NCBI GenBank assembly: GCA_020055645.1
Contig: CM034548.1
Span: 30,244,201-30,308,200, forward strand
Direction of reading: 5' to 3'
DNA: 64,000 nt
From: Tomocerus qinae
Lineage: Eukaryota; Arthropoda; Collembola; Entomobryomorpha; Tomoceridae
Within the stretch, counting starts at the first letter, position 1. Each line of letters opens with the position of its first letter. A model generated the notes under the pieces. That model was not told the DNA's origin, did not search any database, and saw nothing but the letters and a program-made list of their open reading frames with translations. Made by a program: the position numbers and the translations under genes. Positions 1-11,900 of the stretch are shown piece after piece.

Positions 1-366
1 AAAAAAAACAATTTTAATAGTTAGTATAATGTAAATTAAACTGTTATCTTTAAAACAGCTGATAAATACCCGAAACCCGTTAAATTGTAGATTTCCAATA
101 TTATTTAGTAAAACACATTACATAATTCCGAATACCCATCAACAGAAAGCGCTGCTACAGTTGATTACTCATTCATCGTTGACATAAAAAAGTTACAATA
201 ATGGTAATAAAACAAAATTTAGTGCCGAAAAATAATTAAAATATTTATACTCCATAAATTATCGTACTTGGATCAGTTGAATGAGTTAAAACTCTAACCT
301 CACAAATCTGCCTACAGAAAAGCAAAATCTATTTCCCAGAGGAAGGGTTCTCTACATTAACAATTA

Positions 367-527
367 GTGTATGGTCGATGAGTCACATGGTACCAATGTA
401 TTAGAGTAGGGAGTACATTTCCTCCAAGGAGGAAGTGTACTCCCTACTCTTTTAACATTGTATTGCTATATATATACTGTTATTATTATAGGTATAGCAT
501 TAAGTAGAAATCTCGGCCTCAGCCTGG
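367..527. repeat. dispersed repeat, copy 1 (uninterrupted, ~161 bp)
   Basis: This matches, in order, 1339-1449 and 1964-2010. Shared blocks are TCACATGGT, a central hairpin (403-450), TTTTAACATTGTATTGCTAT, a TTATTATTATA stretch, and a 30-bp block at 498-527 identical to 1981-2010 that begins CATTAAGTAGAAATCTCGGC. It has no coding potential. It behaves like a non-autonomous mobile or satellite-derived repeat; the family is unknown to me. Confidence 0.75.
403..450. repeat. hairpin (inverted repeat) of repeat copy 1
   Basis: The arms 403-425 and 428-450 are inverted copies with 22 of 23 bases matching and a 2-nt loop. The left arm begins AGAGTAGGGAGTACA. As RNA or single-stranded DNA it would form a very stable stem. 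Confidence 0.9.
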
Positions 528-532
528 GATTA

Positions 533-589
533 CTCGCCCTCAAAACTCCGACCACCTCAGTTGGAGTTGGAGGTAATTTTGAAGGCGAG
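533..589. repeat. 57-bp fold-back sequence flanked by TTA
   Basis: The ends CTCGCCCTCAAAA and TTTTGAAGGCGAG are inverted (12 of 13 match), and the sequence is flanked by TTA on both sides (530-532, 590-592). The corresponding place in repeat copy 2, after position 2010, lacks it: there TTATTC runs directly into ATTCGCT. This suggests insertion of a tiny fold-back element with a 3-bp target duplication, though the alignment around the junction is short. Confidence 0.5.
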
Positions 590-677
590 TTAATTCGCTA
601 TAACAATTAATGTTTGCGAGCAGCATTGCAAACAACAAACAACCATGGAAAGTCGCCTCGTCAAAGAGACCAATAGG

Positions 678-719
678 AATCTAGTCTATTGAATATTGAA
701 TCTAGTCTATAGAATATTG
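678..719. repeat. two-copy 21-bp tandem repeat
   Basis: 678-698 and 699-719 match at 20 of 21 positions; the unit begins AATCTAGTCTAT. No function is evident. Confidence 0.85.
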
Positions 720-842
720 TTAGAATGATAGGGATCACTATGTCTCTACTTAACTAATGTGTACTGTATAATATGCACGATTAATAGACTAGCTAAAAAT
801 ATAAAATTAAATATTATATAAAATGACCGACGTCCAAGTTAG

Positions 843-949
843 AATTGACGTTTTCACGTGTAGGCACTTTTGGTGGGCAGAACATGAACAAGGTACATGG
901 ACCGTCTATGTTGGCCCACCAAAAGTGCCTAACCGTGAAAACGTCAATT
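843..949. repeat. 107-bp near-perfect palindrome (36-bp arms)
   Basis: The arms 843-878 and 914-949 match in inverted orientation at 34 of 36 positions. Each arm contains GACGTTTTCACG and GGCACTTTTGGTGGGC. The 35-nt loop itself contains ACAT...ATGT complementary pieces. TTAG occurs at 839-842 and 948-951. It is unrelated in sequence to the other hairpins nearby. A miniature inverted-repeat element or foldback transposon remnant is the likeliest reading. Confidence 0.85.
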
Positions 950-1338
950 AGTGTCCTCGGGGAAGAATTACTAATTGTCACTCAGATCAGTATGTCAAGT
1001 TCGTTACACAGTTTAAATATTCACAACAGTTTAATCCAATTGATAGTATCCTAGGACAAGTAACAGAACAGACAACTATAGTTCGACCACGCGGTCGGGT
1101 AGCTCGTGCAGAAGTGTTCGTTCGTTATACTCGTCTTTCTGTGCTTGGCTTCTTTTGGCTCGTAGGCTTTGAGTCACCTGCTTTGCATAATTCATATTTG
1201 AATCTTTCGCTCTGACTCCAACAACTCGATGGCTAATACGATGCGCAGGCTGTATAACAGAGCCTAAAATATCACTAGGTTAAACTCGTACGTAGTGCAT
1301 ACACCAAACCGAGAGAGCAATCTGTACACTGCAGACAG

Positions 1339-1449
1339 GTGTATGAGCGATGGTCACATGGTCTCTTTGTAAAAGAGTACGGAGAACACCAAACTCCCGG
1401 AGGAGGTGTTCTCCTAACTCTTTTAACATTGTATTGCTATTTATATACT
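1339..1449. repeat. dispersed repeat, copy 2, left part
   Basis: This aligns with 367-478 of copy 1: GTGTATG, CGATG, TCACATGGT, GTA, AGAGTA and GGAG blocks, then a hairpin, then TTTTAACATTGTATTGCTAT and TATATACT. It ends abruptly where copy 1 continues. Confidence 0.75.
1371..1424. repeat. hairpin of repeat copy 2
   Basis: The arms 1371-1390 and 1405-1424 match in inverted orientation at 18 of 20 positions; the left arm begins AAAAGAGTACGGAGAACACC. Relative to copy 1, the stem has changed on both arms in a pairing-preserving way (GGAGT/ACTCC in copy 1, GGAGA/TCTCC here). Confidence 0.85.
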
Positions 1450-1963
1450 ACTAGTTGAACCCAGCTAAGGGGCGAACCTGGCACTCAAGAGAAATTAAGC
1501 AGGCCACCCATCACAGTAATAAAAACAATTCCGGTTCAAATGGGGAATAATAAAAGATTATTTTTATTAACCACCCCAGAATGTTCCTCTTTAAAATCAA
1601 AAAAATATGATCCCGGGATTTTGGAAAAGGAATTGTCTTCTTTAGCTAATTATTTCCATTCAATCACCAATAATCATCTTATGTGAATTCGTATTATTGT
1701 TCTGATGTTATAATAATATTATGAAACAACTCAATTCGTTGGTTTAGAGGGAGGGGCATGCGCATTTTACTTTTGTGCTCTCAAGGAACATGCATATATT
1801 ATGTTGATAGTTGATGGGAGGAAGCCATGTGCAAAAGAGTTACAGCTAGCACTTGCGCTATACTTGAGAGAGGGCGTTTTACGTTACGTAATATATGGAG
1901 GTTTCCTAGGCTCTCCTACCAAGACATAGATAGTCAGGTATTAGTGCGATTATATTATAGAAT
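1450..1963. mobile_element. ~514-bp insertion splitting repeat copy 2
   Basis: Copy 1 is continuous across its position 478/479, whereas copy 2 is broken at 1449 and resumes at about 1964. The intervening DNA has no long open frame, no clear terminal inverted repeats and no target duplication I can see. It could be an insertion of unknown type; alternatively copy 1 suffered a deletion. Confidence 0.4.
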
Positions 1964-2010
1964 TATTATTATATGAATAACATTAAGTAGAAATCTCGGC
2001 CTCAGCCTGG
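1964..2010. repeat. dispersed repeat, copy 2, right part
   Basis: It contains the 30-bp block 1981-2010 identical to 498-527, preceded by a TTATTATTATA stretch as in copy 1. Together with 1339-1449 it rebuilds about 158 bp, close to the 161 bp of copy 1. Confidence 0.8.
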
Positions 2011-2177
2011 ACTTATTCATTCGCTGTGAATTGGTAAGGATATAAATAGTCATAATATTATTGTCACCAAGATAGATAGGCAAATCATGCTAATAGCGAA
2101 TATACGACAAAGACAGTTTCTGCCAGTTCCAGACTAACTATATTTTATAACACACAACAACCGCTCTTAGAATTACA

Positions 2178-2251
2178 GGCGCTCTTAGAATTCGAACCCA
2201 AGATGTGGAGAGTCAGCTAGGTTTTTACACCATTAGACCGTCCTGTACGCC
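2178..2251 (-). other. tRNA-like sequence (degenerate tRNA or tRNA-derived SINE head)
   Basis: On the minus strand the 74-nt stretch starts GGCGTAC and ends GAGCGCC, which can pair over most of a 7-bp acceptor stem. It carries GGGTTCGAATTC, a good match to the RNA polymerase III B box and T-loop, flanked by TTGGG and TCTAA that can form a T stem with wobbles. A GGTCTAATGG segment sits at the A-box/D-arm position. I cannot fold a convincing anticodon arm, so it is not called as a functional tRNA. The neighbouring GCTCTTAGAATT occurs twice (2163 and 2181). Confidence 0.4.
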
Positions 2252-2382
2252 CACGTGATATCTGTCATAGTCATGTCTGCCTCTTGTCACAAGCTATCAG
2301 CTTTCCCCAGCTATTTTGTAGTTTTGGTTAAAAGTTTAAAGGAAACAACATAACGGTGTCAATTTTTGGTGATTATTACATA

Positions 2383-2954
2383 CAAGGGCGTATTTAGGGG
2401 GTACTAGGGTGCTTAAGCACCCCTTAAAGATTTTGAAAATACACTACATATTATCGTGTTTTCACCAAAAAGATCACCAATGTATCTTATTTTCGAGCAT
2501 TTTCGAATCTGTTTCAATATTTTAAACTCTGTTTGAGCGTTTTTGAACCTGATCAAGCTTTTTCGAACTGATTGAGCGGTTTCGAACCTGATCAAGCATT
2601 TCCGAATCCTTTTTTTCGTTATATTGAACCTTAGAATCTGAGATTATCTTACAACTACAAAAATGAACATTTGGCCATTTTGGCCATACTTAAATGAACT
2701 TTTTCTGTTTAATACGCCTAAAACTAAATCTGCGTGGCGATGGCAGATAAATCACGTTTTAAGAATGACTGCCCCTCCTAAATCTACAGCATAGAGAAGA
2801 TTATTTTGTCAAAGGTTAAACATCATTAATTAATATCCTGTAATATCTCGCGCGAAAATATCTTGTTTTTATGGTATTTCAATTTGTTTTTATTATGCAA
2901 TAATCACTTTTAGAAATTAGCACCCTCTAGATCCAATTTCTAGATACGCCCTTG
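2383..2954. mobile_element. MITE-like element with imperfect terminal inverted repeats (~572 bp)
   Basis: The left end reads CAAGGGCGTATTTAG and the right end, reversed, CAAGGGCGTATCTAG. Inverted AGGGTGCT blocks lie about 30 bp inside both ends. TACATA occurs just outside on the left (2377-2382) and, two bases further out, on the right (2957-2962), a possible target duplication. The inside is AT-rich with no transposase, so it would be non-autonomous. A perfect 16-bp palindrome lies at 2407-2422, near the left end. Family not assigned. Confidence 0.7.
2497..2610. repeat. degenerate ~20-bp tandem array inside the TIR element
   Basis: About six units with a consensus near GCNTTTTCGAACCTGATCAA, 19-21 bp each, diverging outwards. 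The array produces a spurious repetitive open frame on the minus strand (2413-2595). Tandem arrays inside non-autonomous DNA elements are common. Confidence 0.8.
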
Positions 2955-2962
2955 AGTACATA

Positions 2963-5900
2963 GGTACATTACTAAATACAGGACGATTTTTCTGAGCTGG
3001 AAGTATATATTCGGTCTCAAAATTTTCCTTACTTGTGTCTTGTTTGATTAACTTGTCAATATGTGACAAACCTACCAACTACCAATGCATAAAGTATTTC
3101 TGTGTTCAAAATGTAGTGAAGTGTAAGTATGTAACTACTTGTAGAGATAAATGTAACAGTAACTGTGCATGAGTGGATGGCGAATTACCAACTTATAGGA
3201 TACAACTAACAGCCTTACATACTTGGAAAGCATTTGGCTATTTGAAATGGGTCCTGATTTTAATGCAAATGTCAAAATTTAAAAATTCGTGTTGGCGAAA
3301 ATATCAGATCATGGTGTACCATACCAGTCAGTGATGATAAGATACATACTCTTGTAAAATATTTCCAATGCATCTAATGACGACAGCAATAAGATAGATA
3401 TAGCGTTATATTATACAAGTAAAGGTGTATTATGTAGAGACACATAGGTGTAGTACTATGCCCTGTGTAAGACTGCCTATGGTTGAACAGCTTTATAAAT
3501 GAAAAGAGGAGGTAGTAAGAATGTAAAGAATAGAAGACGTCCCTCAATTGAAGCAGAGGAGAGCTATCTTTCCGTCTGTATTATTTTCTATTCTGTTCAT
3601 CATGCTCGGTTTTCTGTTTTTATTCTTTGCTGCTCTTATTATTTGTGAGTGATGATGGGCATTGTAACAAGTTACTACTACAAATAGATAGCTACGAGTC
3701 AAATGAGTGACTTAAGTTACCCAGTCAGACACTCACTTTCTACACTTAAGCAATTACATTATATTTATTAGTTAGTTTGGTCCGGCCCTTCTCCTTGATT
3801 GTATTACCTACCTGTTCCTACCTTCTTACGTATCTCTTATTATGTAACATAATGTTATTACCTCTATCTGTATGCAATGAGAAGTGAGAGGAGTGCGGGT
3901 GCCGTGCCATGCTAGTTAGTGCAATGATTTTGAGTGACTGAAGTGTAGAGCTGTCTGCAACTGCATGCCTTCTTTTTGAGTGGCAATATCTCCACAAGCT
4001 CTAATCAAACCCTGTAGGAAATTAAGTAGAAAAATGACAAGGACCTTATCATCCTCATCCACTTAATAATTATCCTCTTGTCTTCTCATTCTTAATATTA
4101 ATGCAACTATATACATAAGTATACACTTATATACGCTTACTTATTTTATGCGATGTATGAACATTATAATGCCCTTACCATACCAGACTTCAATTTTTGT
4201 AGGCATATGTCTAACGTAAAACTTATTATGGTTGCATATTATCCAGAGTTGAATGCATTTAGGTATATGGACTGAGAGATGCTAACGTGGCATGCCACAC
4301 AGCAGCATAGTATCGTAACCAATGTAATCATTAATACATACATAACAAAATCTAGTTAAATAAAACTGCTCTACGTGTAATGCCAGACCAAGGATACAGA
4401 ACTAATGCATTTAACTAATTAATTCTAAAAGAAACTCACTCAACACAATGTATTTATATCTCTAGCAAATTATCTGAATACTACATCTCTAGTACCGTGT
4501 ATTAGCAATATAGTAGTAAATACAATAATAATAAAATATCATGCTTTTGCTTTTTAAATACGAAGACATTAGACAAGAGAGATGTATAATATGTAGGTAT
4601 AATAAATACTTAGCATACATAGGTATATCTACAGAAAGTTGAACTGCAAGCTCACTACTGCTCTCAGCCCATCAAATCACATCCACAACACATCACTCAA
4701 GTTTAGCACTCACAATTATAGTTACCCAGCTCCTGCACACCTTCTGAACATAATAAATTAACTAGCTGTGTGTGCATAATGGACTTTTACAGACGCATAT
4801 TTTTCTAAAGGATACAGTGTTACAGGAGTGTTACGTCTTGATGGTATACACTTGCTTTTCTACATGACTGCCCTTACCTTCTGCTTCTTATCTTAATATA
4901 TAGTTGCAGAAATGTGTACTAGAATTTTTCTTGAGTGTATAATTTAATTTTAACTTCTCGCCTTCATTATAAGTATCATTTAAGTAATCATACTTTTATA
5001 TTAAATCCCACACATCCTCATTGCAATGCAAAGACAAGTACACTCAATGTCTCACTCGATCTTTTGTATGTTTCCAAATTTTCCGTCGCTCCCTTTATTG
5101 CAATGAAACAACTATAAAACATAATCGCTTAAGTAAATATACAAATTCGAATAGTAGATTAGTGCATCTCGGCAGAAGTCTTTGAGATACATTGATGTAG
5201 GCTAATTAGTGATTAGTACTTCTATGCATGTAAGGTCGGCACAGTTGAAGTAGGTACACGTTTGTTGAGTTTTTATGCGTGAAGGAAGAAAGGCTTTCTT
5301 TCATTTGGACACTCAGATGTAGTTGATTTTGATTACATTTAAAAAGTTAGTTGCACTAACTCACTAATTTGCACTTTTGTGAAGTAGAAAGAAGAGCGAA
5401 CAAAAATTATAAAGGTGACAAGGAGAGAACAGGCGGTGCTCATCCATTTCCATTGTTTGACACGTTGATTACAGTCGCACCTTCTGTAACACATTAACCA
5501 GCACAGCCAACTCCAGAGTTTTTGTGACTATTAGCATTTAACAGGGGGATATGATATACATAGAATATGCTAGTTTATTTTATATCTACAGGATAATTAG
5601 ATATATCTAGTAAATTAGCTGTGACTACGTAAAACGAGTATCTCAGGTTTTCACTTGTCAAAGCTTCGTTTTGCGGTGACAAGAACTGAAGTAGGGAATA
5701 CGTCACTGTCAGTTTCCGATGGTCAGCTTATTTACGACTGTGTTGATGGTGGTGAGCAAGTCAGCAAGATTACACTATTATGTGATGATAATATACATAG
5801 GTACATCCTTGATTTCATTCAAAAGAGGCTTTCGGGTACCGACTCCTAGAACTTCTAATGCATTAAGGGTAGGCAAATGTGGTACCCTGTAGTTTACCTA

Positions 5901-8900
5901 CGTTTATAGTTTCCTTTGAGTAAATAAGCCACTTTTATTTATTGCTGTCCCTGGAAATAAGTGATAAGATGCTTGCCAATAAAGACATTGTCGGTATATT
6001 TATTACGCATGTTTAGATACGGACTATCGGTAAAAGTTGTTTTGGCAATGCGCATAATATTATTGGGTATCTTAAAGCAACATACTGAAATAGTATGGTA
6101 GGTATCTATAGTTTTATTGCATTATTATTTTTTTATAGATGAGTCTGATGTGTTTATCCTTACATATGCAATTAAATATTTCAAATCAATTACTTACACA
6201 GGTATGTGACTTTTCTCACCTGTATGAGTACCTACATGTGTACATACCTAAGGCAAACATTGTCTTTGTTAATGCATAATTATTGCGACACCTGGCTTGG
6301 CCGTGAACATGTACATATCTCAAATTGTATCTTAAGACAGACTGATTGTGATTTAATGAGTGAATGTTGATTGGCTACTATACAAACGTGTCCGTGTGTT
6401 TGCCTCACCGACTACCTACAATTTTGTACTATAGATACCTACCTATATCTTAAAATTACATGTGTATCCTAGTATCCTCTTACACTTACTAATGCAAGGA
6501 TAGTTAAGCTGTTCATAAAATTAGTAATCCTATTGATGCGTGGATGTAAATGTTTTATCACACGCCATTACCATTCATAAATAACCTAAAAAAGTAAATC
6601 GGGAGATGTGAGCACTAAGCACATTCATGTTTTCTGACTATGAAGATAGCCATTTAGTTAGCGCAACGCGAGGAACAAAGGAAACAGTTTAGAAGGAATG
6701 TTGAAATGTAAGATGCGTTGACAATGACATTGAAACTGGGCATGGCGTTGTGTTTCTTTTTTCTTTCTTTCCAATTACGTGCTATTCCATCTGCTCACCA
6801 TTAGACAATATACATTTCTCTTGCCAATTCTATGAAAACTATAATAATTATCAGACAGATTTTGCAGTTATTATTAATATTTGTATGCACTATGCACTAA
6901 ATTTCTATTTTTATAGCGATATTAATATCAAAGCTTGAGACGTAGAAACTGTTAGTATAAAGTATTTTTTTTAAATTATACATTGAAGAAACTTGATATA
7001 GTATGTAGGTAGTAGGTGGCGATGTCTAGAAAGACACATTTTGTTTTGTCTACTAGTTGGTTATAGTAACAGTCTAGTCGTCTGGCTGAGATTCCTTTCG
7101 TTTATAAAAACGTTATATAATAGGGCATTACATATATTTGGTTTGAGAAAATGTGCATTGTTATGGAGTTCATTATTAAATTGTAAAAATAAATGAGTTC
7201 TAGTTTCGGATGGAGATCTCTACAAATTACTATGGAGAGCTTGGAAAATGAGTAGGTTCGTTCATGTAAAGTGGCGGCTGAGCAAGGCCAGAAGTCGACC
7301 AAAGAGGAGCAGGCGGTAGGCCATAAAGTACAAGGTGTGTAAATATATACTTTGATGTTAATTTAGATGCTTTTCTTTGGGTCAGAGCATGAAGGGAAGT
7401 TGAAGTGGTATCAGTACAGCTTAAAAATACCATTATCTCGAATGCACTATCTATATAATCTGTAAATGTTTTGCTACTTACTTAGTACTACTTATAAGGC
7501 ATTTTCTAAGTAACTGCTATATGTACATGACACTCGCATATTTCTACTGCCATTATAAAAATACCAAATAGGATTTACTATTACATAGTATCCGATGGTT
7601 GAGCATTGTGAGCTTTGTTAGGACAAGTCTGATGCATTACGAATTATAAAGATTTCGTATCCAACAATAAATAACGGCTATCATATTAAGCTCATGGCAG
7701 TTTTATCGTAATTGCACCGATTGTAGGCAGATTGTGAATGCTAGTAATGTATAGCAATAGGTGCATATAAGATTTAGGAACTGGTGATTGGTAAGGTAAA
7801 TAAATACCTTATTGTTTTATAATTTTGTACTGAAACTGCGGCTTGAAGAAATTATTGCATACCATCTCACATGGAAAAAGGGCAAGAATGTTCTCCGTAT
7901 CCATGCTACTTACAACTATATTCTATTTCTCGTGCCAGTATTAAATATTTTTGTCTGATATGGATATTTCCATCGCATGTTGAGTTGAAGATATCCACTG
8001 TAGCATTTCCCATAAACGAAGCGTAATAAAATTATGCATGGTTTGGTCGTCTTAGTCTTGTCGCATTCCCTCCTTTGTATAACTCTGTTAGTTAGTTAAG
8101 GAGTTGTGTGTGGTTGATTGTGGTGTGGGGTATCGTCTGTAGTCAAAGATCAAAGAAAACAAGGCTGTGATATGTAATTTTTAAAGTGTATAAAGAGAGA
8201 CTCGTGCCTGTCCGCATGACAATTAAGCAGCCGAGAGAAATAATGAGGGGAAGCCAGGGCAGTTCACTTCATAAAGTACATAACTTGTGCTGTGAAGTCT
8301 TGTAGTCTTACTTACTCTGCCGACACCGACAAAAATGACAAAATACACGAACTCATATAGGTAGGTGGCTAATAATATTGAATTAAATTACCTTGTTTCT
8401 CCGTTTTTTATCCAGTAGGCACTTGGAGTATTTATACATTGAAAAAGGGCAGTGAGTACCTAACTCTGCTTACTAATATGAATTATTCATCTTGATGTGG
8501 AGCTTGTGCAAGGAAGAAAAGATGAACACAAGATACCTGGGATGATTCATTGTGAAAGATGTGGAAAAATACTCACCTCACACCGTCCGACAAACAAGTT
8601 TCAGAGTAATATTTAGACTCGGCTATTCGACACCACCTGCTGCTGGAGTTGCTTCTCATTTACTAGTCCTGATAACTACCACCAATAATACTGACCTATA
8701 GAATCCTGCAGAATTTTCTGATTCATATAAATACTTTAATACTGAAACTATGACGTTTAAAATCTAAGTGCATGTATCTAAATCCCATTATTTCTAATAA
8801 ATAGATAAATATCTTATAGATAAATAGATAAATTACCCCAATCATTATTATTATTAACTTTAAACATTTTTCTGCTATCACTGCTTCAGTGAATTTTTTT

Positions 8901-11900
8901 GCTTTACACTAATACCTTGTTTTAGAAAATATATTCATAATACTTTATTTTGAACTTAAAAGAAATAATTAATAATGAAATAAAGATGTCTTAAATTTTA
9001 TTGGTACTTCTTGTCTTTTCTTGAATTCACTCTAAGTTACATGTTTACTTGGTCTGTATTAAAGAAAACTAGTGTTCATTAATATAAACCAGTTGGGTTT
9101 TGAACAAAGTGGTTTATTTAATAGAAGCTCACCTATACGCGAACGAAATTCTGCACAGTGATGAGTAACGCCGACACAATGTTAATATTTGACTTATAAA
9201 ATACATAGCATATTATGTGGAAGGTTCTATAGGCGATTAGTTTACACCTACTTGACATGTAAAACTATGAAATGCCATTTGAGTATTCATGTATATTAAT
9301 AAGGATAGTGCTTTTAGGTTCTTCTTCGGACACTTGCTGATAAATTAGATTTTCTATTGCGTATACACTCCAGTGTTGAAGTTCGGACTCCTGTTTCTTC
9401 CTTCGGCTTTTTCTACTAATATTTAACTACAGGAATGAATCCTTCTTACATTGTGCAGTACAGCATGCTAGTGAGTACAAGATCCATCATCCATAGGTAC
9501 TCATCTACTAACTTATGTCTTGCTGACAATGAAAGCGATGTTTTATTATGACTGCTGTTCAAGTAGCGTAAGTTACCACGGTTCATAGAGATTAATTTAT
9601 GAATTTACATTTTATTACTTAAGGCAACTGTTTTTTATCTTAAGAACGCTAATAAAGAGCAGGCCTTTATTTTCCGCTCTTTAAGCAGTTTAGATAGATT
9701 GAATCAGTATGTATAGTAAAAGGTACTCATTCTTTCATTAAGACAGTATTTGTAATCCGAGTAAGTTATGAATCTATTCCTACTACTACTAATTCAGTTC
9801 TAACTCATTCAATCATCGTCAGTTTTAGTTTGAAAATTACAGAATCCCTGGCTTCTCAATGTCATACTGTAGTATGTAGTAACTATTGTTTACATAGAAT
9901 CTAATTTTAAAATCTAATAAGTAGATACGCGAGGATAGCAATTATTGTGTTAACAGCGTTTATGTTTCGGTATTTTAAATAAGTCACCATTTCCTATCAG
10001 ACAAAGGAATTTTCATATAATAAGCATCTGTAGGCGCACAGATATTAATTATAGAAACCATAAATTTTTCAGTGTCAGTGGAGAGAGGATATAAATAACT
10101 GGATTTTTAAATTTGAAAATGAATTTTCAGATTGCAAAAATGTTTTATCCAAATTTAGAAATTATGAGACATTCCCTTACTTGATAGAGTGCAGTAATCC
10201 AAGCAATAAAAGTAGGTAGAAGATCGTAGGAAAGCTTGAGAAGGGCCAATTCATTGAAAGGGTATAGATGAGAAAAGTTATTACTTTATCCGACTTGACT
10301 TTGAGTTTGTGTTTCTCATTGCGTGCGTTCTGGCTACTCTAGGTTTATATGCCGAATGTATGGGAAAGTTGATTTATGACAACAGCCTTAGCATTTTACT
10401 GCTTATGAAGTGCTAGTCCGGAAAAGACCACATGCACTCTCGACCGTTTTAAATACTAATGCAGTTTTACTACTTTGATGTGTCCCACACACTTATATTT
10501 CAATAAATATGCACGTAGACAATATGCGACTAGGTAATTGTTAATGTTTGTTGCTTAGCTTGTGTGTGCAATTAAAATTTTTATATGAATTTATTATCAA
10601 TAATATTCTCATGTGTTTTTGCAGTAAAAGTAGTTTATGTGTAATAAATATTGAATAGGATATTAAGATGCCGAAATTAATTCGAGAAAAGCAGAAATAG
10701 TATTTTTGACTGAGTTTATTCATTATGTCTGTCATGAAGTAAATATTGGTTTAATTTACTATAGTAGGAAGTAATGTATGCTTCTCAAAGGATGTAACTT
10801 ACTAACATTCTCAATACAATCCAAAACATAAACTTACAAATAGTCAATAGTCTCTAGCTATAAACATACGGTCTATATGTACAATTTACAATTTAACATG
10901 CTAAATCCTCTGTAGTAGTTACACTTAATTAACTCATTTGTATTTTACAGTATAACAACAATAAACAGATATGTCCATCAATTTGATTAATTAACTAACA
11001 ATTAAAATAACAATAAATGGGTTACCATCGTAAGAATACTTTTTCATCCATAATCGTAAATGCTAAATACTAATTACTTACACGAAACCGTTACAACCTT
11101 AAATGCAGTATTTTCACTTAGCATAATCTATTGTATTTAATCTACCACAAAGCATTGAGATGTACAGTTAATTATCTAAACATAATATTTATTTATATTA
11201 ACGTTACCTAGAGTAATGTAAATGATGATATACGTACTAAAACTAAAGTTATTGCTCTTCACAACATAAATGTACTGTTTGAATACTTATCTTAACACAA
11301 ACCATACAGAACTTCAGTTGTATCAAAATCAAATATCATCTTTTCATTGCTTTCTGGACCTATACGCACCAATCTGTTAAATACACGAAGGAATACTATT
11401 TTGTGTTTTAAATCAATTAAATCTCTCTAGCCAAAAAATGCTCCCGTTGTTACATAAGTTAATGTTATAAGTCCTCTTTCCAACGTAGTGAAATGTCTAA
11501 AAATGGTAAAATGCAGCGGCTAAAAGGATTGAAAATGTCATAAAATCGTTCGGTATTGTATTTTTAGTTCACTGAAAGAGAAATATTGGAGAGCCCATTC
11601 TGCTGAGCATAATTTAGACACGAAAAAGTAGGTATGTATAGGTATGTATAGTTGTACAGTTGAGAAAAGTCTGCAGTTGGTTGGGCAGTCGGGCATCATA
11701 AATTAAACAACAATAAGTCAAAACTACAGTAAATAGAAATGCCGATTACACATGTGTCTAACAAGGATTTGTGAGAATTACAGTAAGCAGACGGAGAGTC
11801 TGCATATACGCTAGTTAAGGATTTATAGTAATGATTGTTTAAGTTACATGAGCGAGCGCGGTGTTATCTGCATTTACTTTATTGCCCACAGAGAGTTAGT

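Noticed and set aside
5655..5849. 64-codon open frame with less AT-biased codons
   Set aside because: TTG start, no recognised family, no flanking splice signals that extend it convincingly.
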